Position numbers and translations under genes: made by a program. From Haematospirillum sp. H4485 (lineage in GTDB: Bacteria; Pseudomonadota; Alphaproteobacteria; Rhodospirillales; Rhodospirillaceae), in assembly GCF_012102745.1 (NCBI RefSeq), contig NZ_JAAVSY010000007.1:55172-119171 (forward strand): a DNA stretch of 64,000 bases, read 5' to 3'. The notes beneath the pieces were generated by a model that was not told the DNA's origin, made no database searches, and saw nothing but the letters and a program-made list of their open reading frames with translations. Below, in pieces: positions 46,316 through 54,260 of the stretch. Positions within the stretch are counted from its first letter, which is position 1. Every line of letters begins with the position of its first letter.

Positions 46316-47168
46316 TTAAACGATGGCACTTCCAACTTCAGAGAAGGAATCCCTGAAGTGAGCTTGACGTATGCTTAGATGAACATACAGCTCTGCAACA
46401 GCAGCTTCAGGGAGGTCCGAGCAAATCTCGGATTCACACAGGCTGCGGTTCACGGCTTCCCATTTGAGAGCCAGAATTTTCCCAATGCGGGCGCCCGTAT
46501 AAAAGAGGAGTCGGGATGCGCTTGCACTCTGCTGGGCGGGGGATTGATCGAAGTCGGCTAGGAGCGCCCGTACCTGTTCTTGGGTGAGGACAACTTCCCG
46601 CTCGCCGTCGCGATGCTTCCTGATCGACTTGTCATTGCGGAAATCGGAGGCTGGGTTGAATTTTCCGTCCGTTGTCCGGTTATAGAAGGTCGAGAGGATG
46701 GGCCTGATTAGCTTGCCGTCCGCTCTTGGCTTGGGTGTCCCTATAAGCGGCCAGGATGTCGGCCTCGGCGATGGTCGAGGGCTTGCGGGTGCCTAGGGCG
46801 GGGATGATGTGGTTGTTGATGACGGACTTCCATGTCTTTCGGGTGCTGTCCTTCATGCTGTGGGTTCCGAGCAATGCCGTCAGCTCCTCAGATAAGGGGC
46901 CTGCTTGATGGCGGCGGTTGGGTCCGCGTCCTTCTGCACCTCCCTCAGGATGTGGATGGCTTTCTGCCGGTCTGAATCATATGACAGCGCGTCGGAGCGC
47001 CCGATCTTGTGGCGCTTCTCCTCACCGGCCCTGAATAAGGAGCGTCTTGGCTGTCTTGTCCACGTAGACCCCGAACCCAGGAAGGGAGGTGTCCCAGACG
47101 CATTCTCCGGACTTGCGCTCGGGAATGGTGAGCGTCTTGAGCTTCGCAGCGCTTAGCTTCAACTTCAT
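46316..47168 (-). pseudogene. Degraded tyrosine integrase of the tRNA-Gly element
   Basis: From ATG 47168 it reads MKLKLSAAKLKTLTIPERKS, then WDTSLPGFGVYVD, the Arm-binding domain of P4-type integrases. A frameshift near 47035 leads to EKRHKIGRSDALSYDSDRQKA. A second lies before the core-binding stretch STRKTWKSVINNHIIPALG. A third, near 46735, leads to the catalytic-domain start LLFYTGARIGKILALKWEAV. The later His-x-x-Arg and Tyr box are missing. The element can no longer excise by itself. Confidence 0.85.
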
Positions 47169-47367
47169 GATTTCCCTCACCTTATTCGACGGAAGCCAGA
47201 AAAGCTTATGACGTGGACGGCAAGGTAATTTGTAAGGAGTCTGTAAGTCAATGCTGGAGAAACGAGGGGATCTCGAGGAGGTGAGCGGGAAGTGCGGGGC
47301 AGCGAAACCAAGGAAAAACAGCGCATTAATGATCTTGCGGGATAGCGCGGGAACCTATAGGCTATAG

Positions 47368-47411
47368 TTCCCAAGCTTACGACTAGGGTTCGATTCACTT
47401 CACCCGCTCCA
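47368..47411 (+). repeat. attR: imperfect copy of the tRNA-Gly 3' end
   Basis: TTCCCAAGCTTACGAC, then a single G-to-T difference, AGGGTTCGATTC, a single C-to-A difference, and CTTCACCCGCTCCA. No acceptor or D-arm precedes it, so this is not a tRNA gene. It closes an element of about 10.4 kb, 200 bases beyond the integrase start. Confidence 0.88.
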
Positions 47412-47440
47412 TACGTTACAACAAGTTCTGTTGACTTTTG

Positions 47441-47746
47441 TTAATGCCGCCGTCTCATCAGGCGCCGGGTTCCCTGTGCCACAGGTTCTCTCTTTCCTCG
47501 GGCGATCAAGATCAGCAAAATGCCCAGTGGGCCGCTTACAGCCCATGCTGGCAGGGCCAGAAGATCAGCAAGTATGCGGTCAAGGGCCGTGTTTGGCGCT
47601 GGTGCTGTATGGCCGGCAAGGAGAGCCAGAAGCTCGCCGGTTGCAAGTCCACTTTCTGAACTGGTCCCAAGCGCCATGACACCTTCCGCCGAGGCAGAAA
47701 TCAGCGCAAATCCCAGAAAAAGCCAGCCTATAATTTTCCCGGTCAT
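47441..47746 (-). CDS. Small two-helix membrane protein
   Basis: 101 residues from ATG 47746 (MTGKIIGWLFLGFALISASAEG). Two hydrophobic helices are near residues 5-27 and 68-85, with a basic Arg-rich end (GTRRLMRRRH). It lies between the attR site and tRNA-Ser, so it is host sequence. The function is unknown. Confidence 0.6.
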   Translation of the reverse strand: MTGKIIGWLFLGFALISASAEGVMALGTSSESGLATGELLALLAGHTAPAPNTALDRILADLLALPAWAVSGPLGILLILIARGKREPVAQGTRRLMRRRH

Positions 47747-47981
47747 GGTGCGGTAGATCCCAAAGAGGCGTTCCTCCTGTCCGGAGATAAGGCGCCTGTC
47801 CCCACATGGGAAGCATGCCACAAGTGTTTGGCTGTGCAATCAGGGTCTTCAAGACTGCGCCACATGGACAAAAATACTTTTTCTCCAAACAGCCATTGCA
47901 TTTTGCGTTGTCGTCGGCTAGAAATCCACCTCGCCGTTCTTTTTAAGGGGCGGTGAAGCAGGGTAAAAGCCCTGCGCTAGG

Positions 47982-48071
47982 GGAGAGGTGGCCGAGTGGT
48001 TGAAGGCGCACGCCTGGAAAGTGTGTATACGGGAAACCGTATCGAGGGTTCGAATCCCTCTCTCTCCGCCA
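47982..48071 (+). tRNA. tRNA-Ser (anticodon GGA)
   Basis: 90 bases with a long variable arm and CCA. The acceptor GGAGAGG pairs with TCTCTCC, the D-arm contains TGGCCGAGTGG, the anticodon loop is CTGGAAA and the T-loop is TTCGAAT. The second prophage begins right after it, so it probably holds that element's attachment site, but the second att copy lies outside the window. Confidence 0.97.
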
Positions 48072-48106
48072 TATTCGTTCTCTAAAGCATTGATTTATAA
48101 GAAGTT

Positions 48107-48535
48107 TCAAAAAGAGAAGCGGCGCTGTCCCACACTTTGTCCCACACTTTGCCGCGATAAGAATCGGCGCACCTTTTTTGGGCCTGCTTTTGTGGAGGCA
48201 CTCCGCCGCCCTTTTTTGCCCTGTCCTGTTCCCTCCGCATCTCCCTCCCGACCGTCTTCCGCCGCCGCAAGTACAGCGACAACAAGTTCTTCGCGCATCC
48301 GCCGCAAGGCCCGGAGATCCATCAGAGCGAAGAGCCCATACACCAGGGCATTGATGATGACGGCACCCGTTACCAGTCCGGCTGCAATCTGTGACCAGAG
48401 CGGGCGGTGCAGATAGACGCCCATGCCGCCCGTAACCACGTCCTTGACCAGCAGGCCCATCATCAGCCAGAGCGCAATGACCAGAGCCCACGGCACCGTC
48501 GGCACCTTCGGTGGTATGTTTATACTTATCCGCAT
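48107..48535 (-). CDS. Prophage membrane protein of unknown function
   Basis: 142 residues. Two membrane helices (VPWALVIALWLMMGLLVKDV near 15-35 and IAAGLVTGAVIINALVYGLF near 50-70) are followed by a charged Gly/Lys-rich cytoplasmic tail with a terminal RQSVGQSVGQ repeat. It overlaps the methylase gene by ten bases. No family is recognised. Confidence 0.6.
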   Translation of the reverse strand: MRISINIPPKVPTVPWALVIALWLMMGLLVKDVVTGGMGVYLHRPLWSQIAAGLVTGAVIINALVYGLFALMDLRALRRMREELVVAVLAAAEDGREGDAEGTGQGKKGRRSASTKAGPKKVRRFLSRQSVGQSVGQRRFSF

Positions 48536-49308
48536 ACCGTTCCCGGTGAGGCATGATGGCTCTTGCCGCCGCGCTGGGCCTGCATGCGATCGGCCTTGAG
48601 GGCGCGAACAGCCTGGATGGTTTCAAACGGGTCATAATCGCCGGGCTTTTCAAGTGTGGTACGGCATGGCGGGATGTGGCGCAGCGGCGGTTGTCCGGCC
48701 AGATGTTTGTTGATCACCAGCCAAGCGTAAGCGGTTGCCGTCGAAGTGTCCGGCGCAACCAGCCCCTCTTCCATCGGAAGCCGCTCAACGAACGGAGCGA
48801 CCGTGATATGCCCGCACCACGGCTTCCAGATGCTGTGCCAACGCTCGATGCCTTCCAGAAGTTGCAGGCGCCCCAGCATGGCTATGCCGCGCCGGGCTTG
48901 TGACAGGCCTATGCGGATAAAATCACCGACGTGCCGAAAAGGCGGGTTTGTGATGATCCAGTCCACAGCGGCAAAGGGAGATGGCGTCTGGTGCGGGCTT
49001 TCGAGCGCCAGGAAATCGAAAGGGGTCCCGAAGCCTCTGGGTACAATGTCGCTGGCCACGACACAGGCCGCGTATTCCGCCAGGGCGCGGGCCATATGAC
49101 CGCCGCCACAGGCTGGCTCCCAAACACTCTGGCCGCGCAGGTCCAGAATATGTTCGCAGAGCGCCCGCGTACCCCACGGGGGTGTAGGAAAATATTCGTG
49201 GCGGTCCAGCCCCGTTCCGGAAAATCGTTGTGCCATGACCGCCTGGGCCACGGGCTTTGTTCGTGTCGCGTTCATGCGGGGGGTCTTGCTCACGCAGCTA
49301 ATCAGCAT
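48526..49308 (-). CDS. Phage N6-adenine-type DNA methyltransferase
   Basis: 260 residues. ATG 49275 (MNATRTKPVAQAV) is a shorter possible start. The SAM-binding motif I is VWEPACGGGHMARAL and the catalytic motif IV is IITNPPF, the order of class I amino-MTases. HEYFPTPPWGTRALCEHIL is typical of phage methylases found without a restriction partner. It overlaps the AAA ATPase gene by 11 bases. Confidence 0.82.
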   Translation of the reverse strand: MLISCVSKTPRMNATRTKPVAQAVMAQRFSGTGLDRHEYFPTPPWGTRALCEHILDLRGQSVWEPACGGGHMARALAEYAACVVASDIVPRGFGTPFDFLALESPHQTPSPFAAVDWIITNPPFRHVGDFIRIGLSQARRGIAMLGRLQLLEGIERWHSIWKPWCGHITVAPFVERLPMEEGLVAPDTSTATAYAWLVINKHLAGQPPLRHIPPCRTTLEKPGDYDPFETIQAVRALKADRMQAQRGGKSHHASPGTVCG

Positions 49309-50311
49309 GACGCTGTCCTTTGTAGTATACGGTTGGCCTTGATGCGTTTACCCGTGCTGACCAAAGCTTCAGGTTTTCGGCAATGATCGCCTTCATTGGT
49401 CGCTCGCCCATTGAGAGGACCTTCTGGCGGAATAAATCGAGACAAAACTGCTCGGCTTCGCTGTAGCTGACAGGCCCAAGGCGCTTGGCAAGCGTCTCGG
49501 CGGGGATGGCTTCCGGCTCGTTCAGACGGGACAGGAAGGTAGTGATGAACGCGGCCATCTGTTTTTGTGTCGGCTTGGGAAGTTTCATGCGTATCTGGAA
49601 GCGCCTCCAGACGGCACGGTCGAGAAGTTCTGCATGATTTGTGGCTGCCATAACAATAGTGTAGCTTGGTAAATCATCGATCTGGAGCAGCAGGCTGGAG
49701 ACGACGCGCTTGATTTCTCCCGTTTCATGGGTGTCACCGCGTTCTTTGCCGAGGACATCAAACTCATCGAAAAACAGCACGCAAGGTGTGGTCCGTACAT
49801 AGTCAAACAGCTGCTTCAGGCGGCTTGCGGTTTCGCCTAGATAGCTGCCGATCATAAGTTCATAGCGCACGACAAACAGCGGCAGGGCCAGGGCCTCCGC
49901 CACCGCTTCGGCAAGAGTGGTTTTCCCGTTTCCGGGTGGCCCGACGAGGAGTACCCGGTGCCGAGGCTCCAGGCTGTGCGACCGTAACAGGTCTGAGCGA
50001 TGCTGCTCCTCGATCAGCTGTATGCAGGCTGTTCGCACGAGGTTCGGGAGTATGAGCTCCTCCAGCCTGCGCTGTGGCTGGATCTCGGCGATGAAATCCC
50101 GACCACGATGGACAGGCCCAACGGGTATTGCCTGCAAGGGGTGTACGCCGTTGCCCATCCCATTCATTGCCTTTGTCAGTTTTTCGGCCAGAACATTGTG
50201 CTGCTTCGATCGTGCCTCGGTGATGATGGCTTCGATCGTCGACTTCATCAGCCGCAGGTCGCCAGAAGCACCCGCCTTTACTAGGCTGACGAGGAGGTCA
50301 CTGCGGGCCAT
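49298..50311 (-). CDS. AAA+ ATPase (single module)
   Basis: 337 residues. Helical N-terminus, then Walker A LLVGPPGNGKTTLAEA, pore-like YELMIGSYLGET, Walker B VLFFDEFDVLG, sensor 1 MAATNH and the arginine finger DRAVWRRFQ. Such ATPases often pair with a subtilisin-like protease in mobile elements, but none is present here. It overlaps the C5-methylase-like gene by 14 bases. Confidence 0.85.
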   Translation of the reverse strand: MARSDLLVSLVKAGASGDLRLMKSTIEAIITEARSKQHNVLAEKLTKAMNGMGNGVHPLQAIPVGPVHRGRDFIAEIQPQRRLEELILPNLVRTACIQLIEEQHRSDLLRSHSLEPRHRVLLVGPPGNGKTTLAEAVAEALALPLFVVRYELMIGSYLGETASRLKQLFDYVRTTPCVLFFDEFDVLGKERGDTHETGEIKRVVSSLLLQIDDLPSYTIVMAATNHAELLDRAVWRRFQIRMKLPKPTQKQMAAFITTFLSRLNEPEAIPAETLAKRLGPVSYSEAEQFCLDLFRQKVLSMGERPMKAIIAENLKLWSARVNASRPTVYYKGQRHAD

Positions 50312-50927
50312 TGGTCGGCTTCCTTACATGACGCTGTCTTGTCCTTGACGGCGCGGACAGACTGGATGGGCTGACGCTCCCCCACTGCGCAGCCATGGCT
50401 TCGGCGATTCCGGGATAAGTCCGGCTGCGAAGCTTCCAGCGTTCGGGCGATGGCGGCATGTGATGGATGCGTGCTTGCCGCCCGTCGACAACGTGGGTGG
50501 GCTGAAGCGGAGGCAAGCCTTTCAGCCACAGACACGTAGCCTTGGTCTCCCCATGCCCAAATTGCCATGGCTGGATGATCTGATCCGGCTTTCGCCAGAG
50601 GCTTGACAGAACAGAGACCGGATTTTCAACGGCGATGCACGGAATCTGGCTCGCAGCGAGATGCATGACAAAGGATACGGCGGCTTGCTGCCGCCCGTCC
50701 TGACGCTTCTCGCTGAAATGCCGGGCACCAGATACAGCCAGGTCCGTGCAGGGAGGATGGAAGATCGCCAAATCCCACGGGTAGTCCAGAACATCCCGCA
50801 CATCGCCCTTGTAGTGTGGCCCCGGCGCTTCAGACTCAAGCAGGTCACAAGATAAAGCCTCATGACCTGCCGCCCGGAATGCGTCGCGCACGGTTCCGGA
50901 AAATTCACACCCTACAAGAACACGCAT
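50298..50927 (-). CDS. Phage cytosine-methyltransferase-like protein
   Basis: 209 residues. The start MRVLVGCEFSGTVRDAFRAAG is a SAM-binding motif I. HYKGDVRDVL, the PPC motif in IFHPPCTDLAVSG and CIAVENPVSVL resemble motifs IV and VI of C5 methylases. The usual C-terminal target-recognition and motif IX/X blocks are absent, as in the short phage family of this type. Catalysis is uncertain. Confidence 0.75.
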   Translation of the reverse strand: MRVLVGCEFSGTVRDAFRAAGHEALSCDLLESEAPGPHYKGDVRDVLDYPWDLAIFHPPCTDLAVSGARHFSEKRQDGRQQAAVSFVMHLAASQIPCIAVENPVSVLSSLWRKPDQIIQPWQFGHGETKATCLWLKGLPPLQPTHVVDGRQARIHHMPPSPERWKLRSRTYPGIAEAMAAQWGSVSPSSLSAPSRTRQRHVRKPTNGPQ

Positions 50928-51205
50928 CAGTCCGCCCCTGCGCTGGCAAGCCGTTCCAGAGGGGCTATTGCCAGCGCCATCCGATAGAGCGCGAGAAGTT
51001 GTTCTTCTTCCTCAAGCTCATGCGTGCTCTTCCGTCGCAGGCTGATAAGCTTACGAAGGATCTTTGCATCGAAACCGGTTGATTTTGCTTCGCTGTATAC
51101 GTCTGCGATGTCGGCGCAAAGGCCGCTTTTCTCGTCTTCGAGCCGCTCAATACGCTCGACGAAAGACCGCAGCCGATCAGCGGCGGATGTATCCATTGCT
51201 TCCAT
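50927..51205 (-). CDS. GapR-like (DUF2312) DNA-binding protein
   Basis: 92 residues from ATG 51205 with AAGGGGGG upstream. LRSFVERIERLEDEKSGL, then DVYSEAKSTGFDAKILRKLI and EEEQLLALYRMAL are the GapR signature. Chromosomal GapR clamps overtwisted DNA ahead of replication and transcription. Phage copies probably act on phage DNA. One base overlaps the methylase start. Confidence 0.88.
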   Translation of the reverse strand: MEAMDTSAADRLRSFVERIERLEDEKSGLCADIADVYSEAKSTGFDAKILRKLISLRRKSTHELEEEEQLLALYRMALAIAPLERLASAGAD

Positions 51206-51218
51206 AGCGCGGCCCCCC

Positions 51219-51359
51219 TTACTTTCCGCACCGGCAGGACAGGTAGCCTGTGTATCGCTCAAGGAAGGAGATCAGGTTGAGCAGGGCGCTCCCCGCACCG
51301 CGTCGGCAGGTTGATCCCCCACCACCAAGGCACTTGATGAATGCAAGCAGTCCGTTCAT
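51219..51359 (-). CDS. 46-residue Cys- and Gly-containing small ORF
   Basis: ATG 51359 has AGGGGAAAG upstream, then MNGLLAFIKCLGGGGSTCRR and SALLNLISFLERYTGYLSCRC. It lies between ssb and the GapR-like gene in a tightly packed operon. Four cysteines and an amphipathic helix are visible. No family is recognised. Confidence 0.5.
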   Translation of the reverse strand: MNGLLAFIKCLGGGGSTCRRGAGSALLNLISFLERYTGYLSCRCGK

Positions 51360-51378
51360 GAGCTTTCCCCTAGAATGG

Positions 51379-51807
51379 CTAGAATGGTATGTTGTCGTCT
51401 GAAATTTCAGACAAGGCAGGTGGTTCGGACGCGGTGTACGGCTCTCCGCTTTCCTGTGCCGGGCGGTCGAGCAGGAAGATGCTGCCCTTCCATTGTCCGA
51501 GGACAATCTCTGTCGAGTAGCGTTCCATATTGTTCCGGTCCGTCCACTTGCGCGTCTGCAAGCTGCCCTCCAGCAGGACCCTCGACCCCTTGTGCAGATA
51601 TTTCTCAGCCAGCCCGATCAGATTTTCGTTGAAGATAACGACGCGATGCCATTCGGTTTTTTCGCGTCGCTCTCCGGTCTGGCGGTCTTTCCAGCACTCC
51701 GACGTGGCGAGGGAAAGGGTGACGACTTTGCCGCCCTCTTGGGTCAGCCTTATCTCGGGGTCACCGCCCAGATTGCCTAGGAGGGTAACCTTGTTGATGC
51801 TGTTCAC
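51379..51807 (-). CDS. ssb: Single-stranded DNA-binding protein (phage copy)
   Basis: 142 residues. The OB-fold start MNSINKVTLLGNLGGDPEIR, TEWHRVVIFNENLIGLAEKY and GSRVLLEGSLQTRKW are typical. The acidic tip ends DDNIPF, the partner-binding motif. Within the leftward early operon it serves phage replication or recombination. Confidence 0.95.
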   Translation of the reverse strand: MNSINKVTLLGNLGGDPEIRLTQEGGKVVTLSLATSECWKDRQTGERREKTEWHRVVIFNENLIGLAEKYLHKGSRVLLEGSLQTRKWTDRNNMERYSTEIVLGQWKGSIFLLDRPAQESGEPYTASEPPALSEISDDNIPF

Positions 51808-51819
51808 GTCCGCACCCCT

Positions 51820-52161
51820 TCAGCTTGATTGTGTTCCAAGATGAAGGGCTACGCGTTCGTTATCGTTTCCCGGCGCCGGGGGCGGGTCCGAGACCGCGAT
51901 GTCGCACGCGATGCCCTCTTTTTTCAGCTCGTCTTGCAGGTAGACCAGAAGCCCGCTCAGGCGTGACAGCCGGTCCTTGCTTTTTTCGGTGTTGGCGAGC
52001 TCGCCCAGAATGGTTGCTGTAAGGGAGTCGAGGGAGTGTGGCTCCTGTACCCCGCCGCGGTCGCGGCCAGACGTGAAGAGCCGCCCAACACTGTCGATCC
52101 GGATTTCACGGCCTGTTTGACCGCACCAGCCCCGGATCTCGCGCAGGGTGACCTCAGACAT
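51820..52161 (-). CDS. Prophage protein of unknown function
   Basis: 113 residues. It begins MSEVTLREIRGWCGQTGREIR, has a helical centre (DSLTATILGELANTEKSKDRL) and an acidic Pro-rich end. It overlaps the HTH gene by eight bases. No family is recognised. Confidence 0.55.
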   Translation of the reverse strand: MSEVTLREIRGWCGQTGREIRIDSVGRLFTSGRDRGGVQEPHSLDSLTATILGELANTEKSKDRLSRLSGLLVYLQDELKKEGIACDIAVSDPPPAPGNDNERVALHLGTQSS

Positions 52162-52372
52162 GGCACGACGCCTTCCGTTCCCGTACGCTTGCCGGATCTA
52201 CAATGTTCTGGTCCTCCCAGCGGATGACCTCCGTGACGGGATAAAGGATGTTGCTGCTGATCTTTATGTAGGCGGGACCACGGCCCAGGCAGCGCCAGTT
52301 CGTCAGCGTCGCGCGGGCCATGTTCCAGCGCTGGGCCAGTTCGGTTTGTGTAAGGAATTTGCGGTCTTCCAT
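52154..52372 (-). CDS. Small helix-turn-helix protein, first gene of the leftward early operon
   Basis: 72 residues from ATG 52372 (MEDRKFLTQTELAQRWNMAR). FLTQTELAQRWNMARATLTNW and GPAYIKISSNILYPVTEVI fit the AlpA/excisionase winged-helix pattern. It may be an excisionase or early regulator. The repressor operators lie about 300-350 bases upstream. Confidence 0.75.
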   Translation of the reverse strand: MEDRKFLTQTELAQRWNMARATLTNWRCLGRGPAYIKISSNILYPVTEVIRWEDQNIVDPASVRERKASCHV

Positions 52373-52823
52373 GGTTTCCTCCGTTGGCGCACGGCAGCGC
52401 AAAAGGCTGCCCGGTTCTTGTGCCGGGTCATCGCTGATGGATGTCAGAGCTACAGCGTGATCAGAAGATCGGGGCCAGGTGATGCCAACGAAGAAGACAT
52501 GGCGTGCCCTGCTTTGTCGTCATCACGAGCCAGGCTGTAACGATTTTCATCCCCTTGTTTTTGAAAAGAGTGCCTGCCGATGGGTTGCACAAACACTCGA
52601 TGAGCGAACACAGGTTATGCATTCGCCCGGTGACCGTCAAGGACGTTTTTGCGTATAAGAAAAATAAATAACGAATTACGCTATATAACGTCCTGTGGCG
52701 CTTAAATGATGCCTATACCGCTTTATAACGGCTGCGCATTTTCATCATTGCCGCTCTCGGGGGCTTTAATGGCTAGCCCAAAAGCAGGTGGACGGTGCTG
52801 GGCGGCAAATGTAGATACAGCGG
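52373..52823. promoter_or_regulatory. Leftward early control region
   Basis: 450 bases without a gene. AT-rich between 52650 and 52735. It holds operator-like copies at 52706-52730 and 52677-52690, and a related GCGTATAAG at 52651-52659. The leftward early promoter most likely lies here. Confidence 0.55.
52706..52730 (+). promoter_or_regulatory. Operator copy left of the repressor gene
   Basis: Contains TATACCGCTTTATAACG after ATGATGCC. The same 25-base sequence, with one mismatch and in opposite orientation, lies at 53581-53605. Its core TATA-CCGCTT-TATA is a dyad. A weaker relative, ACGCTATATAACG, lies at 52678-52690. Confidence 0.7.
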
Positions 52824-53447
52824 TTATATTTTCTTACCGACCCAGATAACACGTCCAACGGCAGAGATACTTGAGCTCTCGACCCTTTCCCCATCCCCAT
52901 AAGCTGGGTTATCAGGCTTTATGTGAACAAATTCACCGCTGAATGTTGTAGAAATTCTGCGCACGCCCTTGAAGGCGCTGGTGCAGAAAAACAACAGTCC
53001 CGGGCGGTCCGGACGAATGTCACGCGTATCGATCAAAATCTGGTCGCCGGGGCGCAGGGTGGGCTCCATATCATCGCTGTCGATAGTCACCACCCGAAGG
53101 CTGACCAAAGGCCGCCGCGTGATGGTGCGCAGGTATTCCGGGTGCAGGATCAGCGGAAGGTCCATATCAGAAAAGCCATTTATAACAACAGCTTGGGCAG
53201 ATGACTGCCCGTGGATGGCGACAGGCGGGGGGCCAGCCCCATTCGTGTCAGAGATTCCGGTAAGCTCGCTTTCACTCACTCCAAGGGCGGCGGCAAACTG
53301 CCGAATCCGAACAATGCTGAGCAGATGGTCGTCGCCATTCTCTATCCGGCAGATCGAGGTAACGCTGAGGCCCAGCGCATCACCTATCTGCTTTTGAGTT
53401 ATCCCCCGGGATCTACGTAACCTTTGTATTGTCGCGCCGATTGACAT
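52824..53447 (-). CDS. CI/LexA-type phage repressor (HTH plus S24 peptidase)
   Basis: 207 residues from ATG 53447, with GAAGGACC upstream. ATG 53468 is possible. The XRE helix-turn-helix is RSRGITQKQIGDALGLSVTS. The C-terminal S24 domain has the nucleophile Ser in TIDSDDMEPTLRPGD and the Lys region SAFKGVRRIST. It should hold lysogeny and be inactivated by RecA-stimulated self-cleavage. The cleavage site is not certain: ISDTNGAG precedes the domain. Confidence 0.9.
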   Translation of the reverse strand: MSIGATIQRLRRSRGITQKQIGDALGLSVTSICRIENGDDHLLSIVRIRQFAAALGVSESELTGISDTNGAGPPPVAIHGQSSAQAVVINGFSDMDLPLILHPEYLRTITRRPLVSLRVVTIDSDDMEPTLRPGDQILIDTRDIRPDRPGLLFFCTSAFKGVRRISTTFSGEFVHIKPDNPAYGDGERVESSSISAVGRVIWVGKKI

Positions 53448-53580
53448 TGATTGGTCCTTCTTTTTCATATTCTGCATAAGCTGGGTAAACAGGCTGAGAA
53501 ATTCAGGCCTGACAGCAAGTGTTACCAGCAAAGGTTGCCGGATGAAAAAAATTATCCGGCGATGGATGAAAATGAGTGGT

Positions 53581-53605
53581 CGTTATAAAGCGGTATAAGC
53601 ATCAT
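53581..53605 (-). promoter_or_regulatory. Operator copy upstream of the repressor gene
   Basis: Inverted match of 52706-52730 (one mismatch in 25), containing CGTTATAAAGCGGTATAAGC. It lies about 135 bases upstream of the repressor start, where autoregulation or rightward-promoter control would occur. Confidence 0.7.
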
Positions 53606-54063
53606 TCAAACGTTACAGAGCAATCCATTAGCCGGATTTTGCAGATTTTGCCTATCGTTGCTTTTTTGCCCGGTCATTGAGCCGGGGGGGGGGTAGCGAA
53701 TGCCCCGGAATCAGGCGAATCGGTGCAGCCCAGCGTTTCCGCCCCTGGGCGCCCGGGGCGAAAGGCAACTGGGATGCTTCCCCCCGCGAGCCGTTGGCCA
53801 TAGAGGTCCCGCTTGTGCAAATGCAGTGCCCAGCACATTTGGCACTGAAAATAAGCACTATTTTTCCATTAACATTTTGATTGTAAAGAATTCACCTTAT
53901 GCTCCGAGCATTGCTCGGCATGTGCAGAGGCATTCCCAATGCAGAAAAAAGCCCTGAAGGCTAGCCTAATCCATTGATTAAAAAGAAATTATTCTATGCC
54001 CGCGCATGCGTACGCGTTAAAAACTCTAACCAACTAAATAAATAACTAAAAAAATAAAATAAA

Positions 54064-54105
54064 ACAGGCGCGTGCACGCTCGCCCATATACGCGCACGCG
54101 CCTGT
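54064..54105 (-). terminator. Strong stem with T-rich tail on the minus strand
   Basis: Perfect 12-bp arms ACAGGCGCGTGC/GCACGCGCCTGT enclose 18 bases. On the minus strand TTTTATTTTATTTTTTT follows. No minus-strand gene ends here, so it would stop an antisense or unknown leftward transcript. Confidence 0.6.
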
Positions 54106-54260
54106 GCGGATGTGCGAGGCGGGAAACGGAAAGAAACGTCTTCAGAGGATATTTTTTTTCTTGATACGCAGTCAGTCCTGCGTTACCACCATGGGTAACG
54201 CCCCTGATACGGGCTTCACCGCCAAACCACCTGGAACAAACCCACCAGTAGGAGGTCACC

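Larger units (their letters stand above)
53448..54260. promoter_or_regulatory. Rightward control region of the prophage
   Basis: About 810 bases without a supported gene. It contains the repressor operator at 53581-53605, a 15-bp palindrome CCGAGCATTGCTCGG at 53904-53918 beside an AT-rich promoter-like stretch, alternating purine-pyrimidine GC runs near 54000-54100, and a minus-strand terminator-like stem at 54064-54105. No cro-like gene is evident. Confidence 0.5.

Noticed and set aside
47368..47411. A second tRNA-Gly gene
   Set aside because: Only the 3' half is present, with a mismatch in the T-arm and no acceptor 5' strand.
49298..50311. AAA ATPase plus subtilisin protease defence pair
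   Set aside because: No serine protease gene is next to the ATPase; the neighbours are methylase-type genes.
53652..53957. Short ORFs in the 53.6-54.0 kb control region
   Set aside because: They have low-complexity or implausible composition, no ribosome-binding sites and run through palindromes and operator-like DNA.
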